Source: Pirellulales bacterium
GTDB taxonomy: Bacteria > Planctomycetota > Planctomycetia > Pirellulales > JAICIG01
Direction: 5' to 3'
Length of the DNA stretch: 44,510 bases
Assembly (NCBI GenBank): GCA_035533075.1
Contig: DATLUO010000107.1
Location: 1-44,510, forward strand
Shown here: positions 25,594-34,309 of the stretch, one piece after another
How the letters are laid out: every line of letters starts with the position of its first letter
Position numbering within the stretch: position 1 is the first letter of the stretch
Made by a program: the position numbers and the translations under genes
The notes under the pieces: generated by a model
What the model saw: the letters and a program-made list of their open reading frames with translations, nothing else
Told to the model about the DNA's origin: nothing
Database searches by the model: none

Positions 25594-27138
25594 ATGCCGG
25601 CCAACCCGCGACCGCGCCGCGTTGAAGAAATGGACATCGAGTCGCTGCACCGCCGGATTGCCGAGTTGGAGCGGGAACTGCTGGCACGCAAACGTGAGGC
25701 GGAAGCGGTGCGCGAGCCGCTGTCGAGCATGTTGTCGGTGCTGGACAGCATGGACCACGGCGTCATCATCACCGATCGGCATGGCCGCCCCACGCGCATC
25801 AACCCGGCCGGCGCGCGAATCCTGGGCATCAACGCCGCGCTAGCGGACGGCGCCGACGACTGGTTCAGCGGCGCTTACTTGCCCGACGGCTGCTCGCCTT
25901 ATCCCGCCAGCCAGCGTCCGGTGGCCCGCGCGCTCCAAGGCGAAAGGGTGAACAGCGAAGAAATCCTGTTCCTTCATCCGGAGACGTGGGAAGCGATTTG
26001 GGTGCAGGTCAGCGCCAGTCCGTTGGTCGATCTCGGCGGCATCGGCCGTGGCGCGATCGTGGTTTTTCGCGATGTGACGCCGCAGAAACGCGCCTTGGCG
26101 GCGCTCCGCGAGACACAGCAACGCTTCCAGTCGATCCTCGAACACACGCCGTCGATCGTCTATCTGAAAGACTCGTCGGGAAGATACTTGTTCGTCAACC
26201 GAGCGTTCGAAGACAACCTGGGCCGCCGCAACGAAGAGGTGATGGGACGGACCGACAATGACCTCTTCGACTCCGCAACGGCCGAGCAACTGCGACGCAA
26301 CGACCGGCAGGTGTTGCGCAGCGGGCTGGCCTATCAGTTCGAGGAAACGGTGCCGGTCAACGGCGCGCAAAAGACCTTTCTCTCGGTCAAGTTCCCGTTG
26401 CCCGACGTGCGCCAGCCGCCCTATGCCCTCTGCGGCATTTCGACCGACATCAACGAACGGAAGCAATCCGAAGAGCGGCTCAGGGCGGAGCAGACCTTTC
26501 TGAAGCAACTGATTCGTGCGCACGAACATGACCGGCAGTTGATGGCCTACGAAATCCATGACGGCGTCGTGCAATACATTTCGGCCGGCTTGATGCACCT
26601 GGAGTCGTTGGCCGCCGAGAAATCGCTTGCGCCGAAGGGCCAGGCCGCCTTGGAGCTGGCGATCGACTTGGCGCGGCGCTCGGTTGCCGATGGCCGCCGG
26701 GTAATGAGCGGACTGCGCCCGCCGATTCTGGACGAAGAGGGGATCGTGCTGGCGATTTCCTATCTGGCGGCCGAGCAGTCGTCGCCGGGCGAGCTGGTAG
26801 TCGAGTTCCGGCACGATGTCGCTTTCGATCGGCTCGATCCGCTGCTGGAAGGAACCCTGTTCCGCATCGCGCAGGAGGCGCTGACCAACATTCGGCGCCA
26901 CAGCCAATCGCGGCGGGCGGAAGTCCTGCTGGTCGAGCGCGGCGCGCGGATTCACTTGCAAATTCGCGACTGGGGAATCGGATTCGATCCGGCCCGTGTG
27001 CCCGACGACCGCTTCGGCCTGAAAGGAATTCTGAAGCGGGCCGAATTGTTCGAGGGAGTGGCGCGGATCACGAGTCAACCGGGCGAGGGGACGACGGTTT
27101 CCGTCGAGGTGCCCAACACGCAGGTAGCAACTGCGTAG
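25594..27138 (+). CDS. PAS-domain sensor histidine kinase (NarL-type HisKA_3)
   Basis: 514 residues, no membrane segment, so a cytoplasmic sensor. An N-terminal coiled coil (~12-40) leads to PAS 1 (~45-165, GVIITDRHGRPTRINPAG) and PAS 2 with PAC (~175-290, SIVYLKDSSGRYLFVNRAFE, CGISTDINERKQ). The dimerisation/phosphoacceptor helix is HisKA_3 with His322 in YEIHDGVVQYISAGLMHLE. The ATPase has N-box FRIAQEALTNIRRHSQS and DWGIGFDP. Such kinases partner with NarL/LuxR-type regulators, but none is adjacent. An alternative start at 25630 (MDIES) is possible. Confidence 0.88.
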   Translation: MPANPRPRRVEEMDIESLHRRIAELERELLARKREAEAVREPLSSMLSVLDSMDHGVIITDRHGRPTRINPAGARILGINAALADGADDWFSGAYLPDGCSPYPASQRPVARALQGERVNSEEILFLHPETWEAIWVQVSASPLVDLGGIGRGAIVVFRDVTPQKRALAALRETQQRFQSILEHTPSIVYLKDSSGRYLFVNRAFEDNLGRRNEEVMGRTDNDLFDSATAEQLRRNDRQVLRSGLAYQFEETVPVNGAQKTFLSVKFPLPDVRQPPYALCGISTDINERKQSEERLRAEQTFLKQLIRAHEHDRQLMAYEIHDGVVQYISAGLMHLESLAAEKSLAPKGQAALELAIDLARRSVADGRRVMSGLRPPILDEEGIVLAISYLAAEQSSPGELVVEFRHDVAFDRLDPLLEGTLFRIAQEALTNIRRHSQSRRAEVLLVERGARIHLQIRDWGIGFDPARVPDDRFGLKGILKRAELFEGVARITSQPGEGTTVSVEVPNTQVATA

Positions 27139-27226
27139 CATCGGCCGTACCGGCGTTGACCCCCAACTCGCTTTTGGCCTATTCTTGGCCTCTGCCGCCA
27201 GATCCCACGCTTTGCCTTTGCCGTCC

Positions 27227-28375
27227 ATGCTGATTATCGACCGCTACTTGCTCCGGCAGTTCCTGCAGGTGCTGCTGATCTGCTTTTTCAGTCTCGACGG
27301 GCTGTACATCGTCATCGACGCCTTCAGCAACCTGGACGAGTTCCTGCACTACGCCGAGAGCGAAGGGACCGTCTACGGGCTGATCGTGGAGTTCTATTCG
27401 TACCGCTCGGTTTTCATGTTCGAGCGGATGAGCAGCATGTTGACGATGATCACGGGCATGTTCACGGTGACGTGGATTCAGCGGCACAACGAGCTGACGG
27501 CGCTCACCGCGGCGGGCGTCTCGCGGGCCAGAGTCATTCGGCCCATCGTGGTGGCGGCCGTCGGCATCAGCCTGATCACCTGTGCGGGACGCGAGCTGCT
27601 GATTCCGCTCTTGGCGAAGAAACTCGACCGCGACCCCAAGAACCTGCGCGGCGACAGCGGTCAGGAGTTTCAGCCGCGCTACGACAATGAGACCAGCATC
27701 TTGATGCAGGGCCGCGCCACCTATTCGAACAAGTCGCGGATCGAAGAGCCGAGCTTTCTGCTGCCCGAAGCGCTCAATAAATATGGCAAGCAGCTCTCCG
27801 CCCCCAACGCCTATTACCTGGCGCCGGAGGAAAACCATCCCGGCGGCTACCTGTTTCAAGGCGTGACCAGCCCAGAGCGGTTGCTGGCGAACCATTCGCT
27901 GGCGATGGACGGCAAGCCGGTGGTGCTGACGCCGCTCGACGAGCCGCGCTGGCTGAAAAGCGACGAGTGCTTCGTGGCGAGCAACGTCAGCTTCGAGCAG
28001 CTCAGCGGCGGCCGGGGCTGGCGGCAGTTTTCGTCGACGCGGCAGTTGATCGCCGGACTCTCGAACCCCAGTCTCGGCCTGGCGGGCGAATTCGGAGCCG
28101 ATGTGCGGGTGGCCATTCATGGCCGCGTCGTGCAGCCGTTTCTCGATCTGACGCTGCTCTTTCTGGGGCTTCCCTTGGTGCTGCACGGCACCAACCGCAA
28201 CGTGTTCATTGCCATCGGCTTGTGCGGGGTGGTCTGCACGGCGTTCATGCTGGTGGTGATGGGCTGCCAGTATCTGGGACAGATTTCGTTGATTCGCCCG
28301 GCGTTGGCGGCCTGGGCGCCACTGATGGTGTTCGTGCCCGTGGCCGTCGCCATGTACGAGCGGATTGAATACTGA
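27227..28375 (+). CDS. LptF/LptG (YjgP/YjgQ) family permease
   Basis: 382 residues from ATG 27227, which starts at the first membrane segment (MLIIDRYLLRQFLQVLLICF); the frame is open to 27185. Topology fits LptF/LptG: N-terminal helices (~10-120) with a charged NELTALTAAGVSRARVIRPI cytoplasmic loop, a large periplasmic beta-jellyroll-like domain (~140-270), and C-terminal helices (~295-380). In the Lpt machine the LptF and LptG subunits work with the LptB ATPase to extract LPS from the inner membrane. Only one such gene is present here, without LptB or a second permease. Its partner lies elsewhere or it acts as a homologue. Confidence 0.85.
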   Translation: MLIIDRYLLRQFLQVLLICFFSLDGLYIVIDAFSNLDEFLHYAESEGTVYGLIVEFYSYRSVFMFERMSSMLTMITGMFTVTWIQRHNELTALTAAGVSRARVIRPIVVAAVGISLITCAGRELLIPLLAKKLDRDPKNLRGDSGQEFQPRYDNETSILMQGRATYSNKSRIEEPSFLLPEALNKYGKQLSAPNAYYLAPEENHPGGYLFQGVTSPERLLANHSLAMDGKPVVLTPLDEPRWLKSDECFVASNVSFEQLSGGRGWRQFSSTRQLIAGLSNPSLGLAGEFGADVRVAIHGRVVQPFLDLTLLFLGLPLVLHGTNRNVFIAIGLCGVVCTAFMLVVMGCQYLGQISLIRPALAAWAPLMVFVPVAVAMYERIEY

Positions 28376-28407
28376 TGATACTTCACGCGGCCGAGAATGA
28401 GACGTCT

Positions 28408-28565
28408 GCGGTGGCTGGGGCAGAGTCTGGCCAGGTGGAGCGTGGCGCTTCGTTCATCTCGGCGGCCAGACGATCCCCCGGTGCGTCCAACCGGGGCATC
28501 GCTTGGCCGCCACGCCGTTGATGGGCACCGACCGCTATCTGGCCAAGCTCTGCCCCAGCCACCGC
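28408..28565. repeat. Inverted pair of REP-like elements (GGTGGCTGGGGCAGAG core)
   Basis: Arm 1 at 28408-28434 and arm 2 at 28539-28565 are 27-base inverted copies matching at 25 positions, separated by 104 bases. They fill the gap between two convergent genes and arm 2 abuts the stop codon of the glycosyltransferase at 28566. May act as a bidirectional terminator or transcript-end stabiliser. Confidence 0.7.
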
Positions 28566-30269
28566 TTATCGAACGCGCGGGCGGTCATGTCGCTTCGTGA
28601 TCTGCGGCCGCCGCCGGCCGATGACCATCGCGTCGACCGGCTGCATCCGCCGGTAGCGGTCGCAGCGAACGACGCCGATCTCCTCCCACTCGAAGGGCAA
28701 CGGCTTTCGGCGGCCGCGCACACAGTGAAAGCAGAAGTATTCATAGTCCGTCGGGCCGCCCGGCTTTGGCCAGTCGAGCCAGGGAATCGTTTGGCCATAA
28801 TGATAGACGAACGGATGGTGTGCCCGGCCCAGGCTGACCAGCGGCACGCCATCGGGCAGCCGCTGCTTGAGCTGAGCCACCTGTCCGGCGATGTCTTCAC
28901 TGCGGCGAATGACGTCGTTCATCAACAGACCATTGCTGGTCAGCCCTAAGAAAACCGCCACGGCTGCCACGCCGGCCACGGCCTGACGGCCAGACTCCGG
29001 CCGCCGCGTTTGCCAGGCGACGGCGGCCGCGGCCAGCGCCCCCAGCGAATAGCAAACCGCGAAGGCCGGCGATTGGTGCAAAGGCGTCGCGGCCAGCCAG
29101 GGTGAAAGGCTCGCGGCCAACACCGCTACGGCGGCGATCGCCGCGCCGGCGGCAGCCAGCGAGAGGTAGCGTTGCCAAAGCTTCGCCAGCGTGCGCGTGG
29201 CGGCGCGCGACCAGGCGCGTTCGACCGCGATCGCGACCAGCGGCGCAAAGCAGGGATAGAGCGGCATGAAATAGCGGCCGCGCGCTTGCGGCGCCAGCCA
29301 GCAGGTGGGAAAGGCCACGGCGATGGCAATGCCGAGAAAGACCGCCATGTCGCTGGCCCCGGCCAGACCGCGGCGAAAGTCGCGGCTGGCAAAGGCCGCC
29401 AGCCAGACCGACCACGGCAGTAGGCAGCCGAAGATTTCGCAGGGAAATGCCAGCAGGTGCCGGAACACCGGTCCGAGCGACGAATAGTCGAACCGCGCCG
29501 CCGACGTGTGTCCCCAGGTTTGAAGCACCAGCTTCCACTCGACGGCCATCGAATACGGTACTTGCCAGACGGCGACCACCGCCGTGCCGGCAATGATGCC
29601 GGTGAGGTGCGACCAGCTCAGCAAAAACCGCCAATCTCGCCGCACAGCCAGGTAGACGACCGTCGCCGCCACAAAGTAGATCGGCCCTTGCGGCCCCTTG
29701 GCCAAGGCCGCCAGCCCGGACAGCGCGTAGCCCAGGCACCACGTTTGCCGGGCGGGCAGTCCACCGCGATAGGCGCGGTGCCACAAGAGCAGCGACGCGC
29801 CGACCAACAGCGTCATGGTGGCCTCGGTCTCGGCAAGCATGCCGAGCTGCAGCACCTGCCCCATCGTGGCGTAGGCGAGCCCGGCCGCCAGTGCGCCGTT
29901 GCGCGTCAGCGCGGTGCGCGAATAACCGTAGATGATGAGCGTCGTGGCCAGCGTTGCCAGCACGGTCGGCAGGCGGACCGCGAGCGTGCCGCTGCCGCCG
30001 GTGGCGAGCATGCTCAGCGCGATCAGCCAATTGCCCAGCGGCGGCCGGTCGGGGAAGACGCGGCCCTGTTCGCGCGGCACGACCCAGTCGCCCGTTTCGA
30101 GCATCTCGATGGCGACTCGTGCCCGGCGTGTTTCCTCGCCCCGCAACGTCAGGTCGTCGAGCCGAGCGAAGTAGATCGCGGCCACGATCAGCACCAATAG
30201 CACGGCCTGCGGTTCGAGCCAGCCGGGCAACCGCGATCGAAGCAACCGGGCAAATGAGCTTAGGAACAT
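28566..30269 (-). CDS. ArnT-like glycosyltransferase family 39 membrane protein
   Basis: 567 residues from ATG 30269. It is a GT-C-fold enzyme: ~10-12 membrane segments. The first periplasmic loop carries DDLTLRGEETRRARVAIEML and PREQGRVFPDRPPLGNWL, the GExxxA and PPLxxW blocks typical of ArnT/dolichyl-phosphate mannosyltransferases. These enzymes move a sugar from an undecaprenyl or polyprenyl phosphate carrier to lipid A or protein. The C-terminal ~110 residues are a soluble tail (VSLGRAHHPFVYHYG). The precise donor and acceptor are not predictable. A frame extending to 30983 crosses the divergent Uma2 gene and is rejected. Confidence 0.85.
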   Translation of the reverse strand: MFLSSFARLLRSRLPGWLEPQAVLLVLIVAAIYFARLDDLTLRGEETRRARVAIEMLETGDWVVPREQGRVFPDRPPLGNWLIALSMLATGGSGTLAVRLPTVLATLATTLIIYGYSRTALTRNGALAAGLAYATMGQVLQLGMLAETEATMTLLVGASLLLWHRAYRGGLPARQTWCLGYALSGLAALAKGPQGPIYFVAATVVYLAVRRDWRFLLSWSHLTGIIAGTAVVAVWQVPYSMAVEWKLVLQTWGHTSAARFDYSSLGPVFRHLLAFPCEIFGCLLPWSVWLAAFASRDFRRGLAGASDMAVFLGIAIAVAFPTCWLAPQARGRYFMPLYPCFAPLVAIAVERAWSRAATRTLAKLWQRYLSLAAAGAAIAAVAVLAASLSPWLAATPLHQSPAFAVCYSLGALAAAAVAWQTRRPESGRQAVAGVAAVAVFLGLTSNGLLMNDVIRRSEDIAGQVAQLKQRLPDGVPLVSLGRAHHPFVYHYGQTIPWLDWPKPGGPTDYEYFCFHCVRGRRKPLPFEWEEIGVVRCDRYRRMQPVDAMVIGRRRPQITKRHDRPRVR

Positions 30270-30319
30270 GGCGCCAGAGTGTCGCAAATGACGCCATTTC
30301 GGGCCAGACGAGTTTGGCG

Positions 30320-30325
30320 TAGAAT
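30320..30325 (+). promoter_or_regulatory. TAGAAT -10-like element before Uma2 gene
   Basis: TAGAAT at 30320-30325, 20 bases before the ATG; same hexamer as at 12206, 13473, 18220 and 33539. No good -35 is visible. Predicted leader is short and begins around the RBS at 30332. Confidence 0.35.
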
Positions 30326-30344
30326 GGAAGCAGGAGGTGGCACT

Positions 30345-31025
30345 ATGGCAATTGTAACCGAACAGCGCGTCGCGCCGCTGACGGCCGGCGATCAATTGAC
30401 CCGCGACGAGTTCTTGCGCCGTTGGGAAGCTGATCCGAACATCAAGCTGGCCGAGTTGATCGAAGGGACCGTCTACGCGCCTTTCCGCAATGCGATCGAG
30501 CATGGCGACATGGTCGGCGGAGTGGCGGATTGGTTGAGCACCTATCATATCGCAACAGCAGGTACGGCCGGCGGCAGGAGTACCACGTTGTTGATGCTCG
30601 ACGACGCCCCGCAACCCGACCTGAGTTTGCGCCTGCTGCCGCAATGTGGCGGCGCAGCGTGGATGGAGGGCCGTTATCTGCGCGGCACGCCCGAGTTGCT
30701 TGCGGAGGTTTCTGTTTCTACCGCCTCCTACGATCTGCACCAGAAACTCAGGCTTTACCAGTCGGCCGGCATTCCCGAATACCTGGCCGTGGTGGTCTTC
30801 GAACGGGAAATCCGCTGGCACGCGCTCGTCGACGGCCGCTACCAGTTTCTTTCGCCCGACATCGACGGACTTTATCGCTCGCGAGTCTTTCCCGGCCTTT
30901 GGCTCGATGGCCAGGCTCTTTTGTCGGGCAACCTGCGGCAGGTGCTCGACCGCTTGCAGCAGGGTTTGCGGTCTGACGAGCACGAGCGATTTGTGGCCCA
31001 GTTGGCCGCCCGACGCAAGGCATAG
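30345..31025 (+). CDS. Uma2 family protein (PD-(D/E)XK-like)
   Basis: 226 residues from ATG 30345, which has AGGAGGTG just upstream. Uma2 hallmarks: LIEGTVYAPF near the start, QPDLSLRLLP (catalytic-type Asp), ELLAEVSVSTASYDLHQK (acidic residue and the K-containing helix), YQSAGIPEYLAVVV, and a C-terminal LWLDGQALL. The fold is that of restriction endonucleases; the biological role of these very abundant planctomycete/cyanobacterial proteins is unknown. It is transcribed divergently from the glycosyltransferase and convergently with a second Uma2 gene. Confidence 0.88.
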   Translation: MAIVTEQRVAPLTAGDQLTRDEFLRRWEADPNIKLAELIEGTVYAPFRNAIEHGDMVGGVADWLSTYHIATAGTAGGRSTTLLMLDDAPQPDLSLRLLPQCGGAAWMEGRYLRGTPELLAEVSVSTASYDLHQKLRLYQSAGIPEYLAVVVFEREIRWHALVDGRYQFLSPDIDGLYRSRVFPGLWLDGQALLSGNLRQVLDRLQQGLRSDEHERFVAQLAARRKA

Positions 31026-31030
31026 CGCGA

Positions 31031-31083
31031 CTTTCCAGCCTATCAGGTTGAACCCTGAACCCTTTCGGGCTTTCCAGCCTATC
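31031..31083. repeat. Direct repeat CTTTCCAGCCTATC, REP-related
   Basis: Two copies, 31031-31044 and 31070-31083, between the convergent Uma2 genes. The core TTTCCAGCCT also occurs in the elements at 8563 and 43334. The second copy overlaps the stop codon of the minus-strand Uma2 gene. CCC-TTTC-GGG makes a small hairpin between them. Confidence 0.45.
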
Positions 31084-31756
31084 GCGACCGCTTTTTTCGC
31101 GCCGGAGGAGGATCTCGCTCCACGTCGGCAAACAACTCTTCCAGCGGCACGGAGAAGCCGGGCAAGACCTTTCCCCCGGTCAGGGTTTCAGGTTCAGCCA
31201 GCACCTTCGACGACTTCTTGCCGCTGAACGCCTCCACGGTGCGCTTTCGCGGATCGACGAACCAAACCAGACGCACGCCCGCGTCGAAATAGTCGTCCAG
31301 CTTTCGCGACATTTCCTTGGGTGTGTTGTCTTCGCTCAGCACCTCCACGGCCAAATCGGGCACAAGGTGCGGCATCTTTCTCGAACCACGACGCTGCGAA
31401 AATCTCTTCGACGATGCGAAAGCAATGTCCGGAATGCGCACGAGACCGGGAAACAGCCGCATCATGCCATCGGGGCCCGAGACTTTGCCGAGCTTGTGAG
31501 CTTTCACGAAGCTGTTCAGCAGGGTTATCAGGTCAACCGTCAAGCAAGATTCTTCATAACCCACAGTCTTCTCCACCAACACGCCGTCGACGAGCTCGCA
31601 AAGCCGGTCTTCGCGCTCTTCGACATCGACCACGTCGTTTTCCGTCGCCGTGCCCGGCGCCGGCACATTACGGATGCGCCAAGCGGGCATATTTCCAAAG
31701 AGCTCCGCGAGATCGTTGATGGTTAAGGCGGTGGGTTGGCTTTCGACGATGGCCAT
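31079..31756 (-). CDS. Uma2 family protein (second copy)
   Basis: 225 residues from ATG 31756 (MAIVESQPTALTINDLAELF), the ATG that matches the MAIV opening of the other Uma2 protein in this window; the frame runs to 31813. Uma2 blocks: LCELVDGVLVEKTVGYEES, VRIPDIAFAS (catalytic-type Asp), HLVPDLAVEVLSEDNTPKEM, YFDAGVRLVWFVDPRKRTVE, and LPGFSVPLEELF. A polybasic tail (ARKKRSR) ends the protein. It is not closely similar to the neighbour at 30345, so this looks like co-location of two family members rather than a recent duplication. Confidence 0.88.
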   Translation of the reverse strand: MAIVESQPTALTINDLAELFGNMPAWRIRNVPAPGTATENDVVDVEEREDRLCELVDGVLVEKTVGYEESCLTVDLITLLNSFVKAHKLGKVSGPDGMMRLFPGLVRIPDIAFASSKRFSQRRGSRKMPHLVPDLAVEVLSEDNTPKEMSRKLDDYFDAGVRLVWFVDPRKRTVEAFSGKKSSKVLAEPETLTGGKVLPGFSVPLEELFADVERDPPPARKKRSR

Positions 31757-31920
31757 GGCGACTCCGGCACGAGGATTGCCTTCCATTGTGGCGCGTGGAC
31801 GAGAGAGCGCCAAGACGGCAACGCCCGCATGCCCGCATGAGCTTGCCTCAAAGGTGAATCAGAGGCCATGCCGCGGGCTTGCCCCGCCGGTCGCTGACGT
31901 TGGTTTCTAGTTGGCGGTCG

Positions 31921-32117
31921 CTCCCTCAAAACCTTTGGGGGTCGTTCTTCCAGCCGTATTATTGGGCGCGGTCGTGGAAGGGGAACTGGGCCGTGAAGCG
32001 CAGAACGGCCAAGAGCCGTTTCAGCCGTGCGATGCGGAGCATCGCGCAATGGTGCCGGCTCAACCGGCATCGGCCGATTACGGAACAGCAGCGCACACTT
32101 TGCCAGAAGTTTTGGCG
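31921..32117 (+). pseudogene. Group II intron reverse transcriptase/maturase, C-terminal remnant
   Basis: On the plus strand the segment reads YYWARSWKGNWAVKRRTAKS, then RFSRAMRSIAQWCRLNRHRP and ITEQQRTLCQKFW. This is the recognisable C-terminal signature of group II intron-encoded RTs (FLGFTHYWG...RKGNWxVKRKTAKxRFxRA...WCRxNRHxP). The catalytic RT domain and the ribozyme are missing; the left edge dissolves after a frame break near 31950, and it stops abruptly against the acetyltransferase stop at 32122. It is therefore a fossil of a mobile retroelement. Confidence 0.7.
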
Positions 32118-32121
32118 GCCG

Positions 32122-33078
32122 TTAAATCTGGTAATTCATTTCCGGCTGCAGCTCGTCGCTCTCGGCCCGCATGCGGAGCTTGGGCTTTTCGAGCACCACG
32201 GTCGTGCGCGGCCCCACGCTTCGCGTCAGCCAGACGTTCGAGCCGATCACGCTGTCGTGGCCGATCACCGTGTTGCCGCCCAGCACGGTGGCATTGGCAT
32301 AGATCACCACGCGGTCTTCAATCGTCGGATGCCGCTTGGTGCCGCGCACGAGCTGACCGTCGCCGTCGGTCGGGAAGCTCAAGGCACCCAGCGTCACGCC
32401 CTGATAGAGCTTCACGCGATCGCCGATCTGGCACGTCTCGCCGATGACCACGCCCGTACCGTGGTCGATGAAAAAGTGCCGGCCGATGCGGGCGCCGGGA
32501 TGGATGTCGATGCCCGTCTTGCTGTGCGCCCATTCGGTCATCATTCGCGGCACCAGCGGCACCTCCAAATCCCACAACAGATGCGCCAGGCGGTAGACCG
32601 TGACGGCCTCGAAGCCGGGATAGCAGAAGACGACTTCGTCGGGGCATTTTACGGCCGGGTCGCCTTCGTAGGCCGCCCGCGCGTCGAGCGCCAGCAGGTG
32701 CCGCAATTCGGGCAACTGCTCCAGGAACTGAAGGGCCTTGGCCTGCCCCAGCGCCTCAAAATCGACGTCTTCCTCGCGGCAGGTCGAGCCGTTGGCCTCG
32801 TGCCGCAGGGCGCGGCCGATTTGCACCGTGAGCTTGTCGTGCAGGCCGTCGATCAGATCGCCGACGTGATACAGCACGTTGCCGAAGTGCAGCCCCTCGC
32901 GACGCCGATAGCCGGGGTAGAGAATCTCCTTCAACGCCTCGGTGATCTCGATCACCACTTCATAGTTCGGCAACGGGCAATGGGCCAGGTGGTTGATCGT
33001 GCCGACCTGTGAGTAGGTCTCGACGATGCGGCGGGTCAGTTCAGGCAACTGTTCCTTGAGTCGGAAGTCGGAGGCCAT
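32122..33078 (-). CDS. Serine O-acetyltransferase (EpsC/CysE type)
   Basis: 318 residues. Makes O-acetylserine from serine and acetyl-CoA, the first step of cysteine synthesis. The N-terminal ~170 residues are the helical domain of the SATase family; the C-terminal left-handed beta-helix hexapeptide domain begins at ~185 with [20 protein letters not shown], the catalytic His-Gly-Thr-Gly block, then [20 protein letters not shown] and [20 protein letters not shown]. The length and N-terminal extension fit the EpsC-like branch rather than E. coli CysE. Monocistronic; no sulfhydrylase (cysK) nearby. Confidence 0.9.
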   Translation of the reverse strand: MASDFRLKEQLPELTRRIVETYSQVGTINHLAHCPLPNYEVVIEITEALKEILYPGYRRREGLHFGNVLYHVGDLIDGLHDKLTVQIGRALRHEANGSTCREEDVDFEALGQAKALQFLEQLPELRHLLALDARAAYEGDPAVKCPDEVVFCYPGFEAVTVYRLAHLLWDLEVPLVPRMMTEWAHSKTGIDIHPGARIGRHFFIDHGTGVVIGETCQIGDRVKLYQGVTLGALSFPTDGDGQLVRGTKRHPTIEDRVVIYANATVLGGNTVIGHDSVIGSNVWLTRSVGPRTTVVLEKPKLRMRAESDELQPEMNYQI

Positions 33079-33547
33079 GGCGAATCTTCTTTAGACTGGG
33101 GTCCGTGGAGTTGCGGCGCCGGGGGAGCGGGCACGCGCCGTAGAGGCAAAAGAACGCGTCCGGTCACTCCGGACAGCGGCACAGCAGGCTCAGAAAACGC
33201 ACAGGAGCGATGGCCCGGTTGAGGAACATAAAACGCCAGCCGTCAAGGTTTGCCCAACGGATACGGAATTCCCAGCTTGAAGTCTTGCTGCCGCTAATCC
33301 TAGGCGGCACCGGCGGCAAAATCAAGCCTCTCACCAGACTCTTCGGCCACGGGCGGAGGGAAGTTTAATGCGGCAACTCCGTTCCGCCCGGCAAACCGGG
33401 CGCATTGCCTGCTTTTTTATGCCTGAGAATCTGATCGGCAAAAAAGTGCGGGCCGGCAAGAGAGACGAGTTCTTGCGAGCCGCCTCGTACTGGCGCCTGA
33501 AAGCGCCCGACATCTTTGGGCGGCCGCGCGTTAAAAGGTAGAATAGG
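33079..33547. other. Gap with no supported gene; one hairpin
   Basis: The ~470 bases upstream of the acetyltransferase hold no convincing gene. A perfect hairpin GCCCGG-CAAA-CCGGGC lies at 33386-33401 with a run of six T at 33413-33418, eleven bases downstream; this is too far for a textbook terminator. A TAGAAT motif is at 33539-33544. Confidence 0.4.
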
Positions 33548-34306
33548 ATGGTTGAAGTTCACGCGCTTCGGGAAACTCAAAAAATGGCCGGAAAGAAGCT
33601 AGCGACAGTGCCGCCGCGCGGCGGGTCGGGCGTCTGGAAAGACCACGATCCCCCGGTTAAAACGGGGCCGATCGACCATCGGTCCGCGCTGGAAAGCGTT
33701 CGCTTTTTAACCCGCACCCAATATGAGATGCACAGGCCCGATGCCATGCAGGTTGAACCCAAAGAGTTGATCCGTGTCTTGAACGAGGCGGGCGTCAAGT
33801 TTGTGCTGATGGGGCATCATGGCATCAGCGGCTGGCTCTCTGAGCCACGTGCCACGCGCGACGTGGACGTGGTGGTGCAAAAACGGCACTTCTCCAAGGC
33901 GGTGCGCGCAATCCATGCTGTTTGGCCGGATCTAGTGATCAAGGAATTCCCCGTTGTCACGCGCTTTCTCGATCCGGCCAACAAAGAACCGGTGATCGAC
34001 GTGATGCGTCCGAATGATCTCTATCGCGAGACCTTCAAGAATTGCGTCCGTGTCGGCAAGACACACGATGTGCCGAACCTGGAGCTGGCCCTCGCCGCAA
34101 AGTTCGCCGCGATGGTATCGCGGATGCGCGAGATACCAAAAAAACTTTCCGATGCCAGCGATTTTGCGCAAATGGTCCGGCGGAACCAGAACGAGATTGA
34201 CTTTGATCGGCTCCGCAACTTGGGCGACGCGGTTTATCCGGGTGGCGGCGACGAGATTGTGCGCTTTGTCGAGGACATCAAAGCCGGACGCATGCTGAGG
34301 CTGTAG
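33548..34306 (+). CDS. Nucleotidyltransferase-like protein
   Basis: Open for 252 residues; the conserved part begins at ~67 (MQVEPKELIRVLNEAG). The core motif GHHGISGWLSEPRATRDVDV followed by VVQ fits the pol-beta-type nucleotidyltransferase signature (hG...RxTxDxD), as in AbiEii/MNT-like and DUF6036-type proteins. A C-terminal helical part contains LELALAAKFAAMVSRMR. Start uncertain: ATG 33548 is only 3 bases after a TAGAAT box, so ATG 33584 (MAGKK), 33728 or 33746 is more likely. The next gene starts 3 bases after the stop, suggesting an operon with the MOSC gene. Nucleotide transfer to a protein or RNA target is an inference from the family. Confidence 0.7.
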   Translation: MVEVHALRETQKMAGKKLATVPPRGGSGVWKDHDPPVKTGPIDHRSALESVRFLTRTQYEMHRPDAMQVEPKELIRVLNEAGVKFVLMGHHGISGWLSEPRATRDVDVVVQKRHFSKAVRAIHAVWPDLVIKEFPVVTRFLDPANKEPVIDVMRPNDLYRETFKNCVRVGKTHDVPNLELALAAKFAAMVSRMREIPKKLSDASDFAQMVRRNQNEIDFDRLRNLGDAVYPGGGDEIVRFVEDIKAGRMLRL

Positions 34307-34309
34307 CCG

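Noticed and set aside
31723..32070. Minus-strand frame of ~115 codons in the Uma2/acetyltransferase gap
   Set aside because: Low-complexity Pro/Arg-rich sequence; the plus strand of the same segment shows the intron RT signature instead.
33386..33418. GCCCGG-CAAA-CCGGGC hairpin plus six T as a terminator
   Set aside because: The T-run is eleven bases after the stem and no plus-strand gene ends upstream.
33368..33541. Possible 57-residue protein upstream of the nucleotidyltransferase-like gene
   Set aside because: No RBS, no family, and it spans a palindrome with a T-run and ends in the TAGAAT box; coding status cannot be supported.
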